Of a DNA stretch of 5,883 bases, positions 1-5,883 are shown piece after piece. The notes under the pieces are model-generated. The model was not told the DNA's origin. It made no database searches and was given only the letters and a program-made list of their open reading frames with translations. A program made the translations under genes and the position numbers. The stretch comes from AC-32 sp035455605 (GTDB lineage: Bacteria; Actinomycetota; Thermoleophilia; Gaiellales; Gaiellaceae), in assembly GCA_035455605.1 (NCBI GenBank), contig DATIER010000143.1:1-5883 (forward strand). The letters run 5' to 3'. The number at the start of each line of letters is the position of its first letter. Positions within the stretch are counted from its first letter, which is position 1.

Positions 1-615
1 TCCTTCGGCATCGTCGGCGGCAGCATCGCCGCGGCGACGGGTGCGGCGCTGGCGCTGAAGCGGACGACGGGCGGCGTGGCCGTCGCGTACTTCGGCGACG
101 GCGCCATGAACCAGGGCTACGTCTTCGAGTGCCTCAACTTCTGCCAAATGCTGAAGCTGCCGCTGCTGCTCGTCTGCGAGAACAACGGCTACGGGGAGTA
201 CACGCCCTTCCGCTCGGTGACGGCGGGCGAGCTCCGCGCCCGCGCCGAGGTGATGGAGGTGCCGGCGGAGACGATCGACGGGATGAGCGTCTGGACGGTG
301 CGCGCGGCGGCGGCGCGGGCGCTCGAGCACGTCCGCGGCGGCAACGGCCCGGCGTTCGTCGAGGCGCTGACGTACCGCTTCGTCGGCCACTCGCGCAGCG
401 ATCCCGGCGCGTATCGCCCCGAGGGCGAGCTGGACGAGTGGAGGCTGCGCGACCCGATCGTCCTCCTGCGCCGGCAGCTCGAGGCCGAGGGCGTCGAGGC
501 GACGCGGCTGGACGAGCTCGAGGCGCAGACGGCCGAGCGGCTCGAGCAGATGCGCGAGCGCGGCCTCGCGGCGCCCTTCCCGTCCCGGCTGTCGACCAGC
601 GAGTTCAAGGACTGA
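1..615 (+). CDS. Thiamine-diphosphate dehydrogenase E1 component, alpha subunit (pyruvate/acetoin type), 5'-truncated
   Basis: This is the C-terminal 204 residues of an E1 alpha subunit. With E1 beta it decarboxylates or cleaves a 2-oxo acid or acetoin on thiamine diphosphate and passes the acyl group to the lipoyl arm of E2 in the cytoplasm. The frame is open from base 1, so the start lies outside; family members are usually 320-360 residues, so roughly the first 120-150 are missing. Visible landmarks, numbered from the first codon, are the SFGIVGGS segment at 1-8, the thiamine-diphosphate/Mg motif from GDG (32-34) to NN (61-62), and the loop YRFVGHSRSDP at about 125-135, matching the conserved YR-x-x-GHS-x-x-D loop. 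The segment ENNGYGEYTPF recalls acetoin dehydrogenase AcoA more than pyruvate dehydrogenase, which usually has YA-I-ST-P there; this is from memory. An internal GTG at 76 is not the start because homology continues upstream. The stop is 2 nt before the E2 gene. Confidence 0.93.
   Translation, partial: SFGIVGGSIAAATGAALALKRTTGGVAVAYFGDGAMNQGYVFECLNFCQMLKLPLLLVCENNGYGEYTPFRSVTAGELRARAEVMEVPAETIDGMSVWTVRAAAARALEHVRGGNGPAFVEALTYRFVGHSRSDPGAYRPEGELDEWRLRDPIVLLRRQLEAEGVEATRLDELEAQTAERLEQMRERGLAAPFPSRLSTSEFKD
607..611 (+). promoter_or_regulatory. Ribosome binding site for the E2 gene
   Basis: AAGGA lies 6 nt before the GTG at 618, inside the last codons of E1 alpha. It decides the start: the next in-frame candidate, ATG at 636, has no comparable site at good spacing, and starting there would trim the protein to the edge of the lipoyl domain. 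Confidence 0.6.
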
Positions 616-617
616 CC

Positions 618-1745
618 GTGGCCGCGGAGCTGACGATGCCCAAGCTCTCCGACTCGATGGCGGACGCGGTCATCGTTCGCTGGCTGGTCGCGCCCGGGGA
701 GGCGTTCGAGCGCGGCGCCGGCCTCGTCGAGGTCGAGACCGACAAGGCGACCGTGGTCTACGAGGCCGAGAGCGCGGGGACGCTCGGCGCGATCCTCGTG
801 CCGGAGGGCGGCACCGCCGCGATCGGCGAGGCGATCGCGACGCTCGCCAACGGCGCCGGCGAGGTGACGGAGCGCCGCGGTTCCGACGGCGGGCGACCGA
901 ACGCGACGCCGGTCGCGCGGCGGACCGCGGTCGAGCTCGGGGTCTCGCTCCACGGCATCTCCGGCACGGGGCCCGGCGGGCGCATCACGCGCCAGGACGT
1001 CGAGCGAGCCGCTCCTCCGCCGGCCGAGCGCGCGCCGGCGCCGCGGACGGGCGACGGCAAGGGCGAGGTGCGCAGGCTCGAGCTCACGGCGACCCAGGCC
1101 ACGATCGCCCGCCGCATGGCGGAGTCCGCACGGACGATCCCCGCCTTCACGGTCTCGACCGAGGTCGACATGTCCCTGATCACGGAGCTGCGCCGCGGCG
1201 CGAGGGAGGAGCGCGACGACGCGCCGTCGCTGAACGACTTCGTCGTAAAGGCCGCCGCGGTCGCGCTGCAGGCGTTCCCGCGCTTCAACGCGTCCTTCGC
1301 CGGCGGCGAGGTCGAGTGCTACTCGCGCATCAACGTCGGCGTCGCGGTCGCGACGGACGACGCCCTGCTCGTCCCGGTCGTGCACGACGCGGACCGGAAG
1401 TCGCTGGCCGAGATCGCCGCCGACACGCGCCGGCTCGCCGACGGCGCGCGCAGCCGCTCGCTGCGGCCGGAGGAGCTGGCGGACGGCACCTTCACCGTCT
1501 CCAACCTCGGCATGTTCGGCATCCGCGCGTTCACGGCGATCATCGACCCGCCGCAGGCCGCGATCCTGGCCGTCGGCGGCGCTCGCCGCGCAGCGGTCGA
1601 GGACGCCGACGGCGTCGTCGTCTTCCGCGACCTGATGACGGTCACCCTCACCTGCGACCACCGCGTCGTCTACGGCGCGGACGGGGCGCAGTTCCTGTCC
1701 CGGCTCCGCGACCTGCTCGAGCGCCCGCTCGCGCTCACGCTCTGA
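618..1745 (+). CDS. Dihydrolipoamide acyltransferase (E2) of a 2-oxo-acid/acetoin dehydrogenase complex
   Basis: This is the 375-residue core subunit of the complex. It carries the acyl group on a lipoyl lysine and transfers it to CoA. Domains in order: one lipoyl domain at about 4-77 with the lipoylated lysine K43 in ETDKA; a short linker; a peripheral subunit-binding domain at about 95-130 (ATPVARR ... GTGPGGRITRQDV); a Pro/Ala-rich linker at about 131-145; and the catalytic CAT-like domain at about 152-375. Catalytic features are S295 in TFTVSNLGMFG and H348 in TCDHRVVYG. Most E2s have HxxxDG there; this one has Tyr (Y352, codon TAC at 1671-1673). From memory, cyanobacterial and plastid pyruvate dehydrogenase E2s have the same Tyr, so the enzyme need not be inactive. 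GTG at 618 is chosen because of AAGGA 6 nt upstream and the 2-nt gap after E1 alpha. The last base of its stop is the first base of the E1 beta ATG. It is on the short side, in keeping with one lipoyl domain. The acyl substrate cannot be told from the sequence. Confidence 0.93.
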   Translation: MAAELTMPKLSDSMADAVIVRWLVAPGEAFERGAGLVEVETDKATVVYEAESAGTLGAILVPEGGTAAIGEAIATLANGAGEVTERRGSDGGRPNATPVARRTAVELGVSLHGISGTGPGGRITRQDVERAAPPPAERAPAPRTGDGKGEVRRLELTATQATIARRMAESARTIPAFTVSTEVDMSLITELRRGAREERDDAPSLNDFVVKAAAVALQAFPRFNASFAGGEVECYSRINVGVAVATDDALLVPVVHDADRKSLAEIAADTRRLADGARSRSLRPEELADGTFTVSNLGMFGIRAFTAIIDPPQAAILAVGGARRAAVEDADGVVVFRDLMTVTLTCDHRVVYGADGAQFLSRLRDLLERPLALTL

Positions 1746-2710
1746 TGGCCACGATCCCCTTCCGAACTGCGATCCGTGACGCGCTCGACGAGGAGTTGGC
1801 CCACGACGAGCGGGTGATCCTGTTCGGCGAGGACATCGCGGCTGCCGGCGGCGTCTTCGCGACGACGCCCGGCCTGTACGAGAAGTACGGCCCGGAGCGC
1901 GTCTTCGACACGCCGATCTCGGAGCTCGCACTCGCCGGCGCGGCGTTCGGCTCGGCGGTGACCGGGCTGCGGCCGGTGGTCGAGATCATGTTCGGCGACT
2001 TCCTGACGCTGGCGATGGACAGCCTCGTCAACCAGTCGACGAAGTACTGGTTCCTGACGCAGGAGCAGGTGAGCGTGCCGCTCGTCCTGCGCTCGGTCGT
2101 GGGCGCCGGCGGGCGCTTCGGCGCGATCCACTCGCAGATGCCGGTCTCGTGGTTCATGGGCGTCCCGGGCCTGAAGATCGTCGGCGCCTCCACGCCGGCC
2201 GACGCCAAGGCGCTCCTGAAGGCGGCCGTCCGGGACGACAACCCCGTCCTCTTCTTCGAGCACAAGCGGCTGTACACGCTCGAGGGCGAGGTGAACGGCG
2301 AGGTCGGCCGCCTCGGCGAGGCGAAGGTCGTCCGGGAGGGAACGGACGTCACGCTCGTCGCGGCGATGAAGAGCGTCCACGATGCGCTCGAGGCGGCCCA
2401 GGTGCTCGAGCAGGACAACATCTCGGTCGAGGTGGTCGATCTGCGGACGCTGCGGCCGTTCGACGCCGAGACGGTGCTCGCGTCGGTGCGGAAGACGAAC
2501 CGCCTCGTCGTCGTCGAGGAGGGCCCGCTGACGGGCGGTTGGGCCGGGGAGGTGCTCGCGACGGCCACCGAGCTGGCGCTCGGGCACCTGGACGACGCCT
2601 GGCGCCTCGCGACGCCGAACACGCCGATTCCCTACAGCCCGCCGCTCGAGGACGCGTTCCTGCCGGGGCCGGAGCGGATCGCCGACGAGATCCGCCGCCG
2701 GCTGCGCTAG
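1745..2710 (+). CDS. Thiamine-diphosphate dehydrogenase E1 component, beta subunit (pyruvate/acetoin type)
   Basis: This is a full-length 321-residue E1 beta, the partner of the alpha subunit in the alpha2-beta2 E1 enzyme. The N-terminal pyrimidine-binding domain shows LFGEDIAAAGGVF (about 26-38), KYGPERVFDTPISE (about 46-59, with the conserved Glu that activates thiamine diphosphate) and the GAIHSQ segment followed by PGLKIVGASTPADAKALL. The C-terminal transketolase-like domain shows EVVDLRTLRPFD and RLVVVEEG, and the end TPNTPIPYSPPLED resembles acetoin dehydrogenase AcoB. Length and domains are normal. The ATG overlaps the E2 stop by one base (TGATG) and has no clear ribosome binding site, so its translation is probably coupled to E2, which would help keep subunit amounts matched. 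Lying after E2 rather than directly after E1 alpha is unusual. Pyruvate and acetoin are the leading substrates; a branched-chain 2-oxo acid is less likely but not excluded. Confidence 0.95.
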   Translation: MATIPFRTAIRDALDEELAHDERVILFGEDIAAAGGVFATTPGLYEKYGPERVFDTPISELALAGAAFGSAVTGLRPVVEIMFGDFLTLAMDSLVNQSTKYWFLTQEQVSVPLVLRSVVGAGGRFGAIHSQMPVSWFMGVPGLKIVGASTPADAKALLKAAVRDDNPVLFFEHKRLYTLEGEVNGEVGRLGEAKVVREGTDVTLVAAMKSVHDALEAAQVLEQDNISVEVVDLRTLRPFDAETVLASVRKTNRLVVVEEGPLTGGWAGEVLATATELALGHLDDAWRLATPNTPIPYSPPLEDAFLPGPERIADEIRRRLR

Positions 2711-2722
2711 TAGGTTGATGCG

Positions 2723-3397
2723 ATGAGCGATCCGGCGCAGGTTCCAGGGCCCCTCGACCGGGCGGCCGAGGCGTCGAAGGTCGGCAACCGCCTGCGTGCG
2801 GAGCGGGAGCGGCTCGGGATCAGCCTGCGCGAGCTCGCGCGGCGCGTCGGCGTCTCGCCGAGCCTCGTCTCGCAGATCGAGCTCGACCGCGTCAACCCGT
2901 CGGTGAGCACGCTCTACGCGATCGTGACGGAGCTGGGGATGACGATGAGCGACGTCTTCGGCGACTGGCGCGCGGACGAGCGTGTCGTCCGGCAGCCTCG
3001 AGCCGAGGACGGCCTCGTCGAGCGTCCGGAGACGCGCCGCGTGATCAACCTCGCCTCGGGCGTCCGCTGGGAGCGGCTGACGCCGCACAGCGACCGCGAG
3101 GTCGAGTTCCTCTACGTCGTCTATCCCGTCGGCGCGGCGTCCTGCCCCGAGGATGCGCTGATGAGCCACGGCGGCAGGGAGTACGGCTACGTGACGAGCG
3201 GCACGCTCGGCGTCCGCGTCGGGTTCGAGGAGTACGAGCTCGGCCCGGGCGGGTCGATCGCGTTCAACTCGTCCTCGCCGCACCGGCTGTGGGCGGTCGG
3301 CGACGAGCCGGTGCACGCGGTGTGGGTCGTGATCGGCCGGGAGGCGGACCCGCGCGCCGGCTCCCCCGTCGGCCCGGTCCCGCCCGGCGCCGTCTAG
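2723..3397 (+). CDS. XRE-family transcriptional regulator with C-terminal cupin sensor domain
   Basis: This is a 224-residue DNA-binding regulator. An N-terminal Cro/CI-type helix-turn-helix spans about 20-78, with a recognition region SPSLVSQIELDRVNPSVSTL at 45-64. A linker and a C-terminal double-stranded beta-helix cupin (about 140-205) follow. Likely cupin metal or ligand residues are H149 and E153 in SHGGREYGYVTSG and H187 in FNSSSPHRLW. The tail after 205 is Gly/Pro-rich and probably disordered. This HTH plus cupin layout is typical of regulators that sense a small metabolite; the ligand cannot be read from the sequence. The ATG is 12 nt after the E1 beta stop with only a weak AGG at 2712-2714 before it, so it is probably co-transcribed with the dehydrogenase genes and may control them and itself. 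Its stop overlaps the stop of the convergent permease gene. The domain call is firm; the regulated target is inference. Confidence 0.92.
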   Translation: MSDPAQVPGPLDRAAEASKVGNRLRAERERLGISLRELARRVGVSPSLVSQIELDRVNPSVSTLYAIVTELGMTMSDVFGDWRADERVVRQPRAEDGLVERPETRRVINLASGVRWERLTPHSDREVEFLYVVYPVGAASCPEDALMSHGGREYGYVTSGTLGVRVGFEEYELGPGGSIAFNSSSPHRLWAVGDEPVHAVWVVIGREADPRAGSPVGPVPPGAV

Positions 3398-3409
3398 CCG
3401 GCCGGCGCC
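3386..3409. terminator. Candidate two-way terminator hairpin at the convergent gene ends
   Basis: The perfect 7-bp inverted repeat GGCGCCG (3386-3392) and CGGCGCC (3403-3409) encloses a 10-nt loop holding the shared stop palindrome CTAG. It sits exactly where two convergent operons end and reads the same from both strands. No run of T follows on either side, so it is not a classical intrinsic terminator. In such GC-rich sequence a chance repeat is possible. Confidence 0.3.
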
Positions 3410-4395
3410 TCGCCCTCGCCGGTCTGCAGGCGGCCGACACCGCGCCAGCCAGAGCGGAGGCGGCCGATCAGCTCCGGCGCCTGGTAGAGGAGGAGCGCGA
3501 GCAGGATCAGCACGCCGATCGTCATCTGGGCGTACTCGGCCGGCTGCTGGAAGAGCGGCAGCACGTTGTTGATCAGCGAGAGGAAGAGCGCCGCGAGCAG
3601 CGTCCCGACGAACGACCCGCGCCCGCCGGCGAGGCTCGCGCCGCCGAGCACGGCCGCCGCGATGCTCGTGAGCGCGTAGTCGCCGATGATCGGCGAGCCG
3701 ATCTGCACCTGCGCGGCGGAGTAGAAGCCGGCGATCGACGCCATCACCGAGCAGGTGACGAAGGCGAGGAAGATGACGAGTCCGGTCCGCATCCCGAGCC
3801 GGCGGGCCGAGGTCTCGTCGAGGCCGACGGCGCGCACGGCCATGCCCGTGCGCGTCCGGTAGAGCCAGACGTCGGCGAGCACGACGAGCAGCACGACGCC
3901 GATGAACGCCACCGGCATGAAGCCGATGCTCGTGTTCAGCGCGTCGATCACGTTGCTGTTGATCTCGCCTTCGGGTGCGTTGCGCAGCAGCAGCGAGGCG
4001 CCCTCGAGGATGCTGAGCGTGCCGAGCGTCGCGATGATCGACGGCAGGCGGAGGATGCGGATCAGCGTCGCGTTGAAGATCCCCGTCGCGAGCCCGACGC
4101 CGACGACCGCCAGCGCGCCGAGAAACAGCGACAGCGTCGTCTCGTCCGGCTTGAGCGTGAACGACGCCGTGACGACGCACATCGTGATCAGCGCCGCCAC
4201 GGAGACGTCGAAGCCGCCGACGAGCAGCGCGTTCGTCTGCCCGATCGCGACGAGCGCCAGCGGCAGCGTCGCGAGCAGGAGGTTGTTGATGTTGTACTCC
4301 GTCAGGAACGCGTCCTGCCGCACGGCGGTGTACGCGCTGACAGCGACGATCAGCGCCGCCAGCAGGACGAGCGGGATCCAGCCCCGGAACCTCAC
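3394..4395 (-). CDS. ABC importer permease, RbsC-like (BPD_transp_2 family)
   Basis: This is a 333-residue inner-membrane subunit of a sugar-type ABC importer. Hydrophobic segments lie at about 6-23, 36-58, 64-79, 88-108, 117-137, 160-177, 203-224, 240-252, 262-280 and 290-306, which fits the 8-10 helices of the RbsC/XylH/MglC group. Family landmarks are GGFDVSVAAL (60-69; compare GGIDLSV in RbsC), the cytoplasmic coupling-loop segment VRAVGLDETSARRLGM (187-202) and LGGASLAGGRGS (250-261). The GTG start at 4395 is supported by GAGGG 7 nt upstream and by the GTGA overlap with the ATPase stop. A much longer open frame continues upstream of this GTG, but it is an Arg/Ala-rich shadow of the ATPase gene. 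The C-terminal 20 or so residues after the last helix are cytoplasmic and Gly-rich. The stop shares CTAG with the convergent regulator gene. The substrate is unknown: ribose-like sugars are typical, but other polar solutes are transported by this family. Confidence 0.93.
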   Translation of the reverse strand: MRFRGWIPLVLLAALIVAVSAYTAVRQDAFLTEYNINNLLLATLPLALVAIGQTNALLVGGFDVSVAALITMCVVTASFTLKPDETTLSLFLGALAVVGVGLATGIFNATLIRILRLPSIIATLGTLSILEGASLLLRNAPEGEINSNVIDALNTSIGFMPVAFIGVVLLVVLADVWLYRTRTGMAVRAVGLDETSARRLGMRTGLVIFLAFVTCSVMASIAGFYSAAQVQIGSPIIGDYALTSIAAAVLGGASLAGGRGSFVGTLLAALFLSLINNVLPLFQQPAEYAQMTIGVLILLALLLYQAPELIGRLRSGWRGVGRLQTGEGEAPAG

Positions 4396-5883
4396 GCGCC
4401 GACCCTCGCGGCGCGGCCGCCGACGATCGCCTCGACGATGCGCTGCTCGCCGAGCTCGTGGCCGTGGATCTCGTCGACGATCACGCCGCGCGACATCACC
4501 ACCACGCGGTCGCACAGGCCCGCCAGCTCGAGCGGGTCGCTCGACTTGACGACCAGCGCGACGCCCTCGTTCGCCTTCGCCCGCAGCGCCTCGTAGATGT
4601 CGAAGCGGGCGCCGACGTCGACGCCCTGCGTCGGCTCGTCGGCCAGGATGAGCTTGACCTCCCCGCGCAGGAACGGCCGCGTGAGCACGACCTTCTGCTG
4701 GTTGCCGCCCGAGAGCGACTGCACCGGCTGCTCGACCGACGCCATCCGGATCCGGAGCCGGCCGGCCATCTCGCTCACGGTCCGGCGCTCGCGCCGGCGG
4801 TTGAGGAACCCGGCAGGCGCGAGCCGGCGCAGCACCTGGATGGTGGTGTTGGCCCGGACGCTGAGCACCGGGAAGAGCGACTCCTGCATCCGGTCGCCGC
4901 TGAGCAGGACGACCCCCTGCCGCAGGGCCGCGAGCGGCGAGCGGGTGTCGAGCGACGCCCCGTCGCACGAGGCCCGCCCGGCGGCGGTGCGCTCGACGCC
5001 GGCGAGCGCTCGCAGGAACTGCGCCTGCCCGTTTCCCTCGGCCCCTGCGAGCCCGAGAATCTCGCCCTTCTCGACCTTCACGTCGACCGGCCCGAAGCGA
5101 TCGCCACGGAGGCCGACCACGTCGAGCAGGACCTCCGGCACGCGGCCGTTGCCGTCGCGCTCGGGGAAGGCGAGCTGCAGCGGCCGCCCGATCATGTGGG
5201 CGACGAGCGCCTCTTCCGTCATCCCGGCCGCCTCGAACGTCCCCTGCTTGACGCCGTCGCGGAGGACGCTGATCCGGTCGGCGATCTCCAGCACCTCGGG
5301 CAGCCGGTGGCTGACGTAGACGATCCCGACGCCCGCGCGGCTGCGCTCGTGCACGAGTGCGTGGAGCTGCTGCACCTCCTGCGGCCCGAGCGCCGTCGTC
5401 GGCTCGTCGAGCAGCAGCACCTTCGGGCGCGCGAGCAGCGACTTGACCACCTCGAGGAACTGCCGCTGGGCGAGCGACAGCGCGACCACCGGCAAATCGA
5501 CGGGAAGGTCGACGCCGTGCTCCTCGAGCGTCGCCGCGGCCCACCGCTCCATGCGCGTGTGCGTCGGGCGCTCGTTTGCCGGAGCCGCGAGGTACAGGTT
5601 CTCGGCCACCGACAGCGGCAGGACGTGCGAGGTGGTCTGGTAGGCGATCCCGAGCCCGAGCTTGCGGGCCTCGGCGGGCGAGCCGCGTCGCCGGCTGCGG
5701 CCGTCGATCTCGATCTCGCCGGCATCGGGGGCGAGGAAGCCGCTGGCCATCCCGAGCAGTGTCGACTTCCCGGACCCGTTCTCCCCGACGAGCGCGTGGA
5801 TCTCGCCGCCGCGGCAGTCGAAGCTGACGTCTCGAACCGCTTGCACGGCCCCAAACGCCTTCGACACGCCGCGCAGCGTCAGC
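4392..5883 (-). CDS. ABC importer ATP-binding protein, RbsA/MglA-like double-domain ATPase, 5'-truncated
   Basis: About 496 residues are visible of a protein with two fused nucleotide-binding domains that powers the adjacent permease at the cytoplasmic face. Numbered from the first complete codon at the right edge, domain 1 has Walker A GENGSGKST (33-41), the Q-loop Q82, signature LSLAQ (135-139), Walker B VLLLDEP (155-161) and H-loop H192. Domain 2 has a degenerate Walker A without the GK[ST] core, GLAGAEGNGQAQ (277-288), a canonical signature LSGGNQQ (390-396), Walker B LILADEPT (411-418) and Ser where the switch His would be (VVKSSDP). One competent and one degenerate site is normal for this family. 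GTG at 5867 could be a start, but in-frame codons before it read LTLRG and complete the usual family beginning (L-x-L-x-x-V-x-K-x-F), so the true start is probably just beyond the edge. The stop overlaps the permease GTG by 4 nt (GTGA). The substrate is not determined. Confidence 0.94.
   Translation of the reverse strand, partial: LTLRGVSKAFGAVQAVRDVSFDCRGGEIHALVGENGSGKSTLLGMASGFLAPDAGEIEIDGRSRRRGSPAEARKLGLGIAYQTTSHVLPLSVAENLYLAAPANERPTHTRMERWAAATLEEHGVDLPVDLPVVALSLAQRQFLEVVKSLLARPKVLLLDEPTTALGPQEVQQLHALVHERSRAGVGIVYVSHRLPEVLEIADRISVLRDGVKQGTFEAAGMTEEALVAHMIGRPLQLAFPERDGNGRVPEVLLDVVGLRGDRFGPVDVKVEKGEILGLAGAEGNGQAQFLRALAGVERTAAGRASCDGASLDTRSPLAALRQGVVLLSGDRMQESLFPVLSVRANTTIQVLRRLAPAGFLNRRRERRTVSEMAGRLRIRMASVEQPVQSLSGGNQQKVVLTRPFLRGEVKLILADEPTQGVDVGARFDIYEALRAKANEGVALVVKSSDPLELAGLCDRVVVMSRGVIVDEIHGHELGEQRIVEAIVGGRAARVGA
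4403..4407 (-). promoter_or_regulatory. Ribosome binding site for the permease gene
   Basis: On the minus strand GAGGG lies 7 nt before the GTG at 4395, within the final codons of the ATPase gene. It supports this GTG as the permease start despite the long open frame upstream of it. Together with the GTGA overlap it indicates coupled translation of ATPase and permease. Confidence 0.5.

Noticed and set aside
189..1931. A 580-codon minus-strand open frame antisense to E1 alpha, E2 and the E1 beta start
   Set aside because: Low-complexity Arg-rich translation with no motif, while the plus-strand genes show clear catalytic motifs in the same stretch.
2096..2185. E1 beta has Gly just before V-PGLK where many family members have His, suggesting a changed active site
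   Set aside because: From memory this position varies among working E1 beta proteins (Gln or Ser-Ile in others), and the first His of the HSQ segment is present, so it is not good evidence of altered function.
2711..2722. A promoter between E1 beta and the regulator
   Set aside because: The gap is only 12 nt and I see no -10 or -35 element I could support in the upstream coding sequence; co-transcription is simpler.
1670..4180. An 836-codon open frame on the minus strand spanning E1 beta, the regulator and part of the permease region
   Set aside because: Its translation is dominated by Arg, Ala, Asp and His with no recognisable domain, and it lies antisense to three well-supported genes. 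Long shadow frames are expected at this GC content.
3289..4596. A 435-codon plus-strand frame with a highly charged Arg/Glu/Asp/His-rich product
   Set aside because: It is the mirror of the permease's coding, where hydrophobic codons read as charged ones on the other strand. No start context or family resemblance.
4998..5054. Loss of the Walker A lysine in the ATPase second domain as a sign of inactivation
   Set aside because: A degenerate second Walker A is normal for RbsA/MglA-type double ATPases; domain 1 has an intact GENGSGKST.
4396..5544. A long upstream extension of the permease frame, which would make a 716-residue fusion protein
   Set aside because: The extension is an Arg/Ala-rich out-of-frame reading of the ATPase gene. 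Permease homology begins right at the GTG at 4395, which has a ribosome binding site and a GTGA overlap with the ATPase stop.

Overview
The window is GC-rich (about 70% by eye, with most third codon positions G or C) and almost wholly coding. Two of the five genes have GTG as the likeliest start (a third has its start outside the window), and long shadow frames run antisense to the real genes. This points to a high-GC bacterium, most likely an actinomycetote. A deep lineage such as Thermoleophilia is my guess from the overall feel of the proteins, not something the sequence proves.

Positions 1-3397 (+ strand) hold a tightly packed operon. It starts with the C-terminal part of a thiamine-diphosphate dehydrogenase E1 alpha subunit (cut by the left edge), followed by a single-lipoyl-domain E2 acyltransferase, an E1 beta subunit, and an XRE-type regulator with a C-terminal cupin domain. 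Spacings are 2 nt, a 1-nt overlap and 12 nt. The first three genes are the E1 and E2 components of a 2-oxo-acid or acetoin dehydrogenase complex, which would make acyl-CoA (acetyl-CoA if the substrate is pyruvate or acetoin). The E3 lipoamide dehydrogenase is not in the window. The E1 subunits carry motifs that recall acetoin dehydrogenase AcoA/AcoB, while the E2 active-site motif has Tyr where most E2s have Asp. The gene order E1 alpha-E2-E1 beta is not the usual alpha-beta-E2. The cupin regulator is placed to sense a small molecule and control the operon.

Positions 3394-5883 (- strand) hold a convergent RbsA/RbsC-type ABC importer: a double-domain ATPase (its 5' end lost at the right edge) and then a membrane permease, overlapping by 4 nt as GTGA. 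A periplasmic or lipoprotein binding protein, which should define the substrate, is not visible and may lie beyond the right edge.

The two operons meet tail to tail and overlap by four bases: both TAG stops share one palindromic CTAG at 3394-3397, inside a GC-rich inverted repeat that could act as a two-way terminator. No RNA genes, mobile elements, CRISPR arrays or gene-free stretches over 12 bases were seen. The window looks like ordinary accessory metabolism with several details worth checking. I found no clear sign of a wholly new system.
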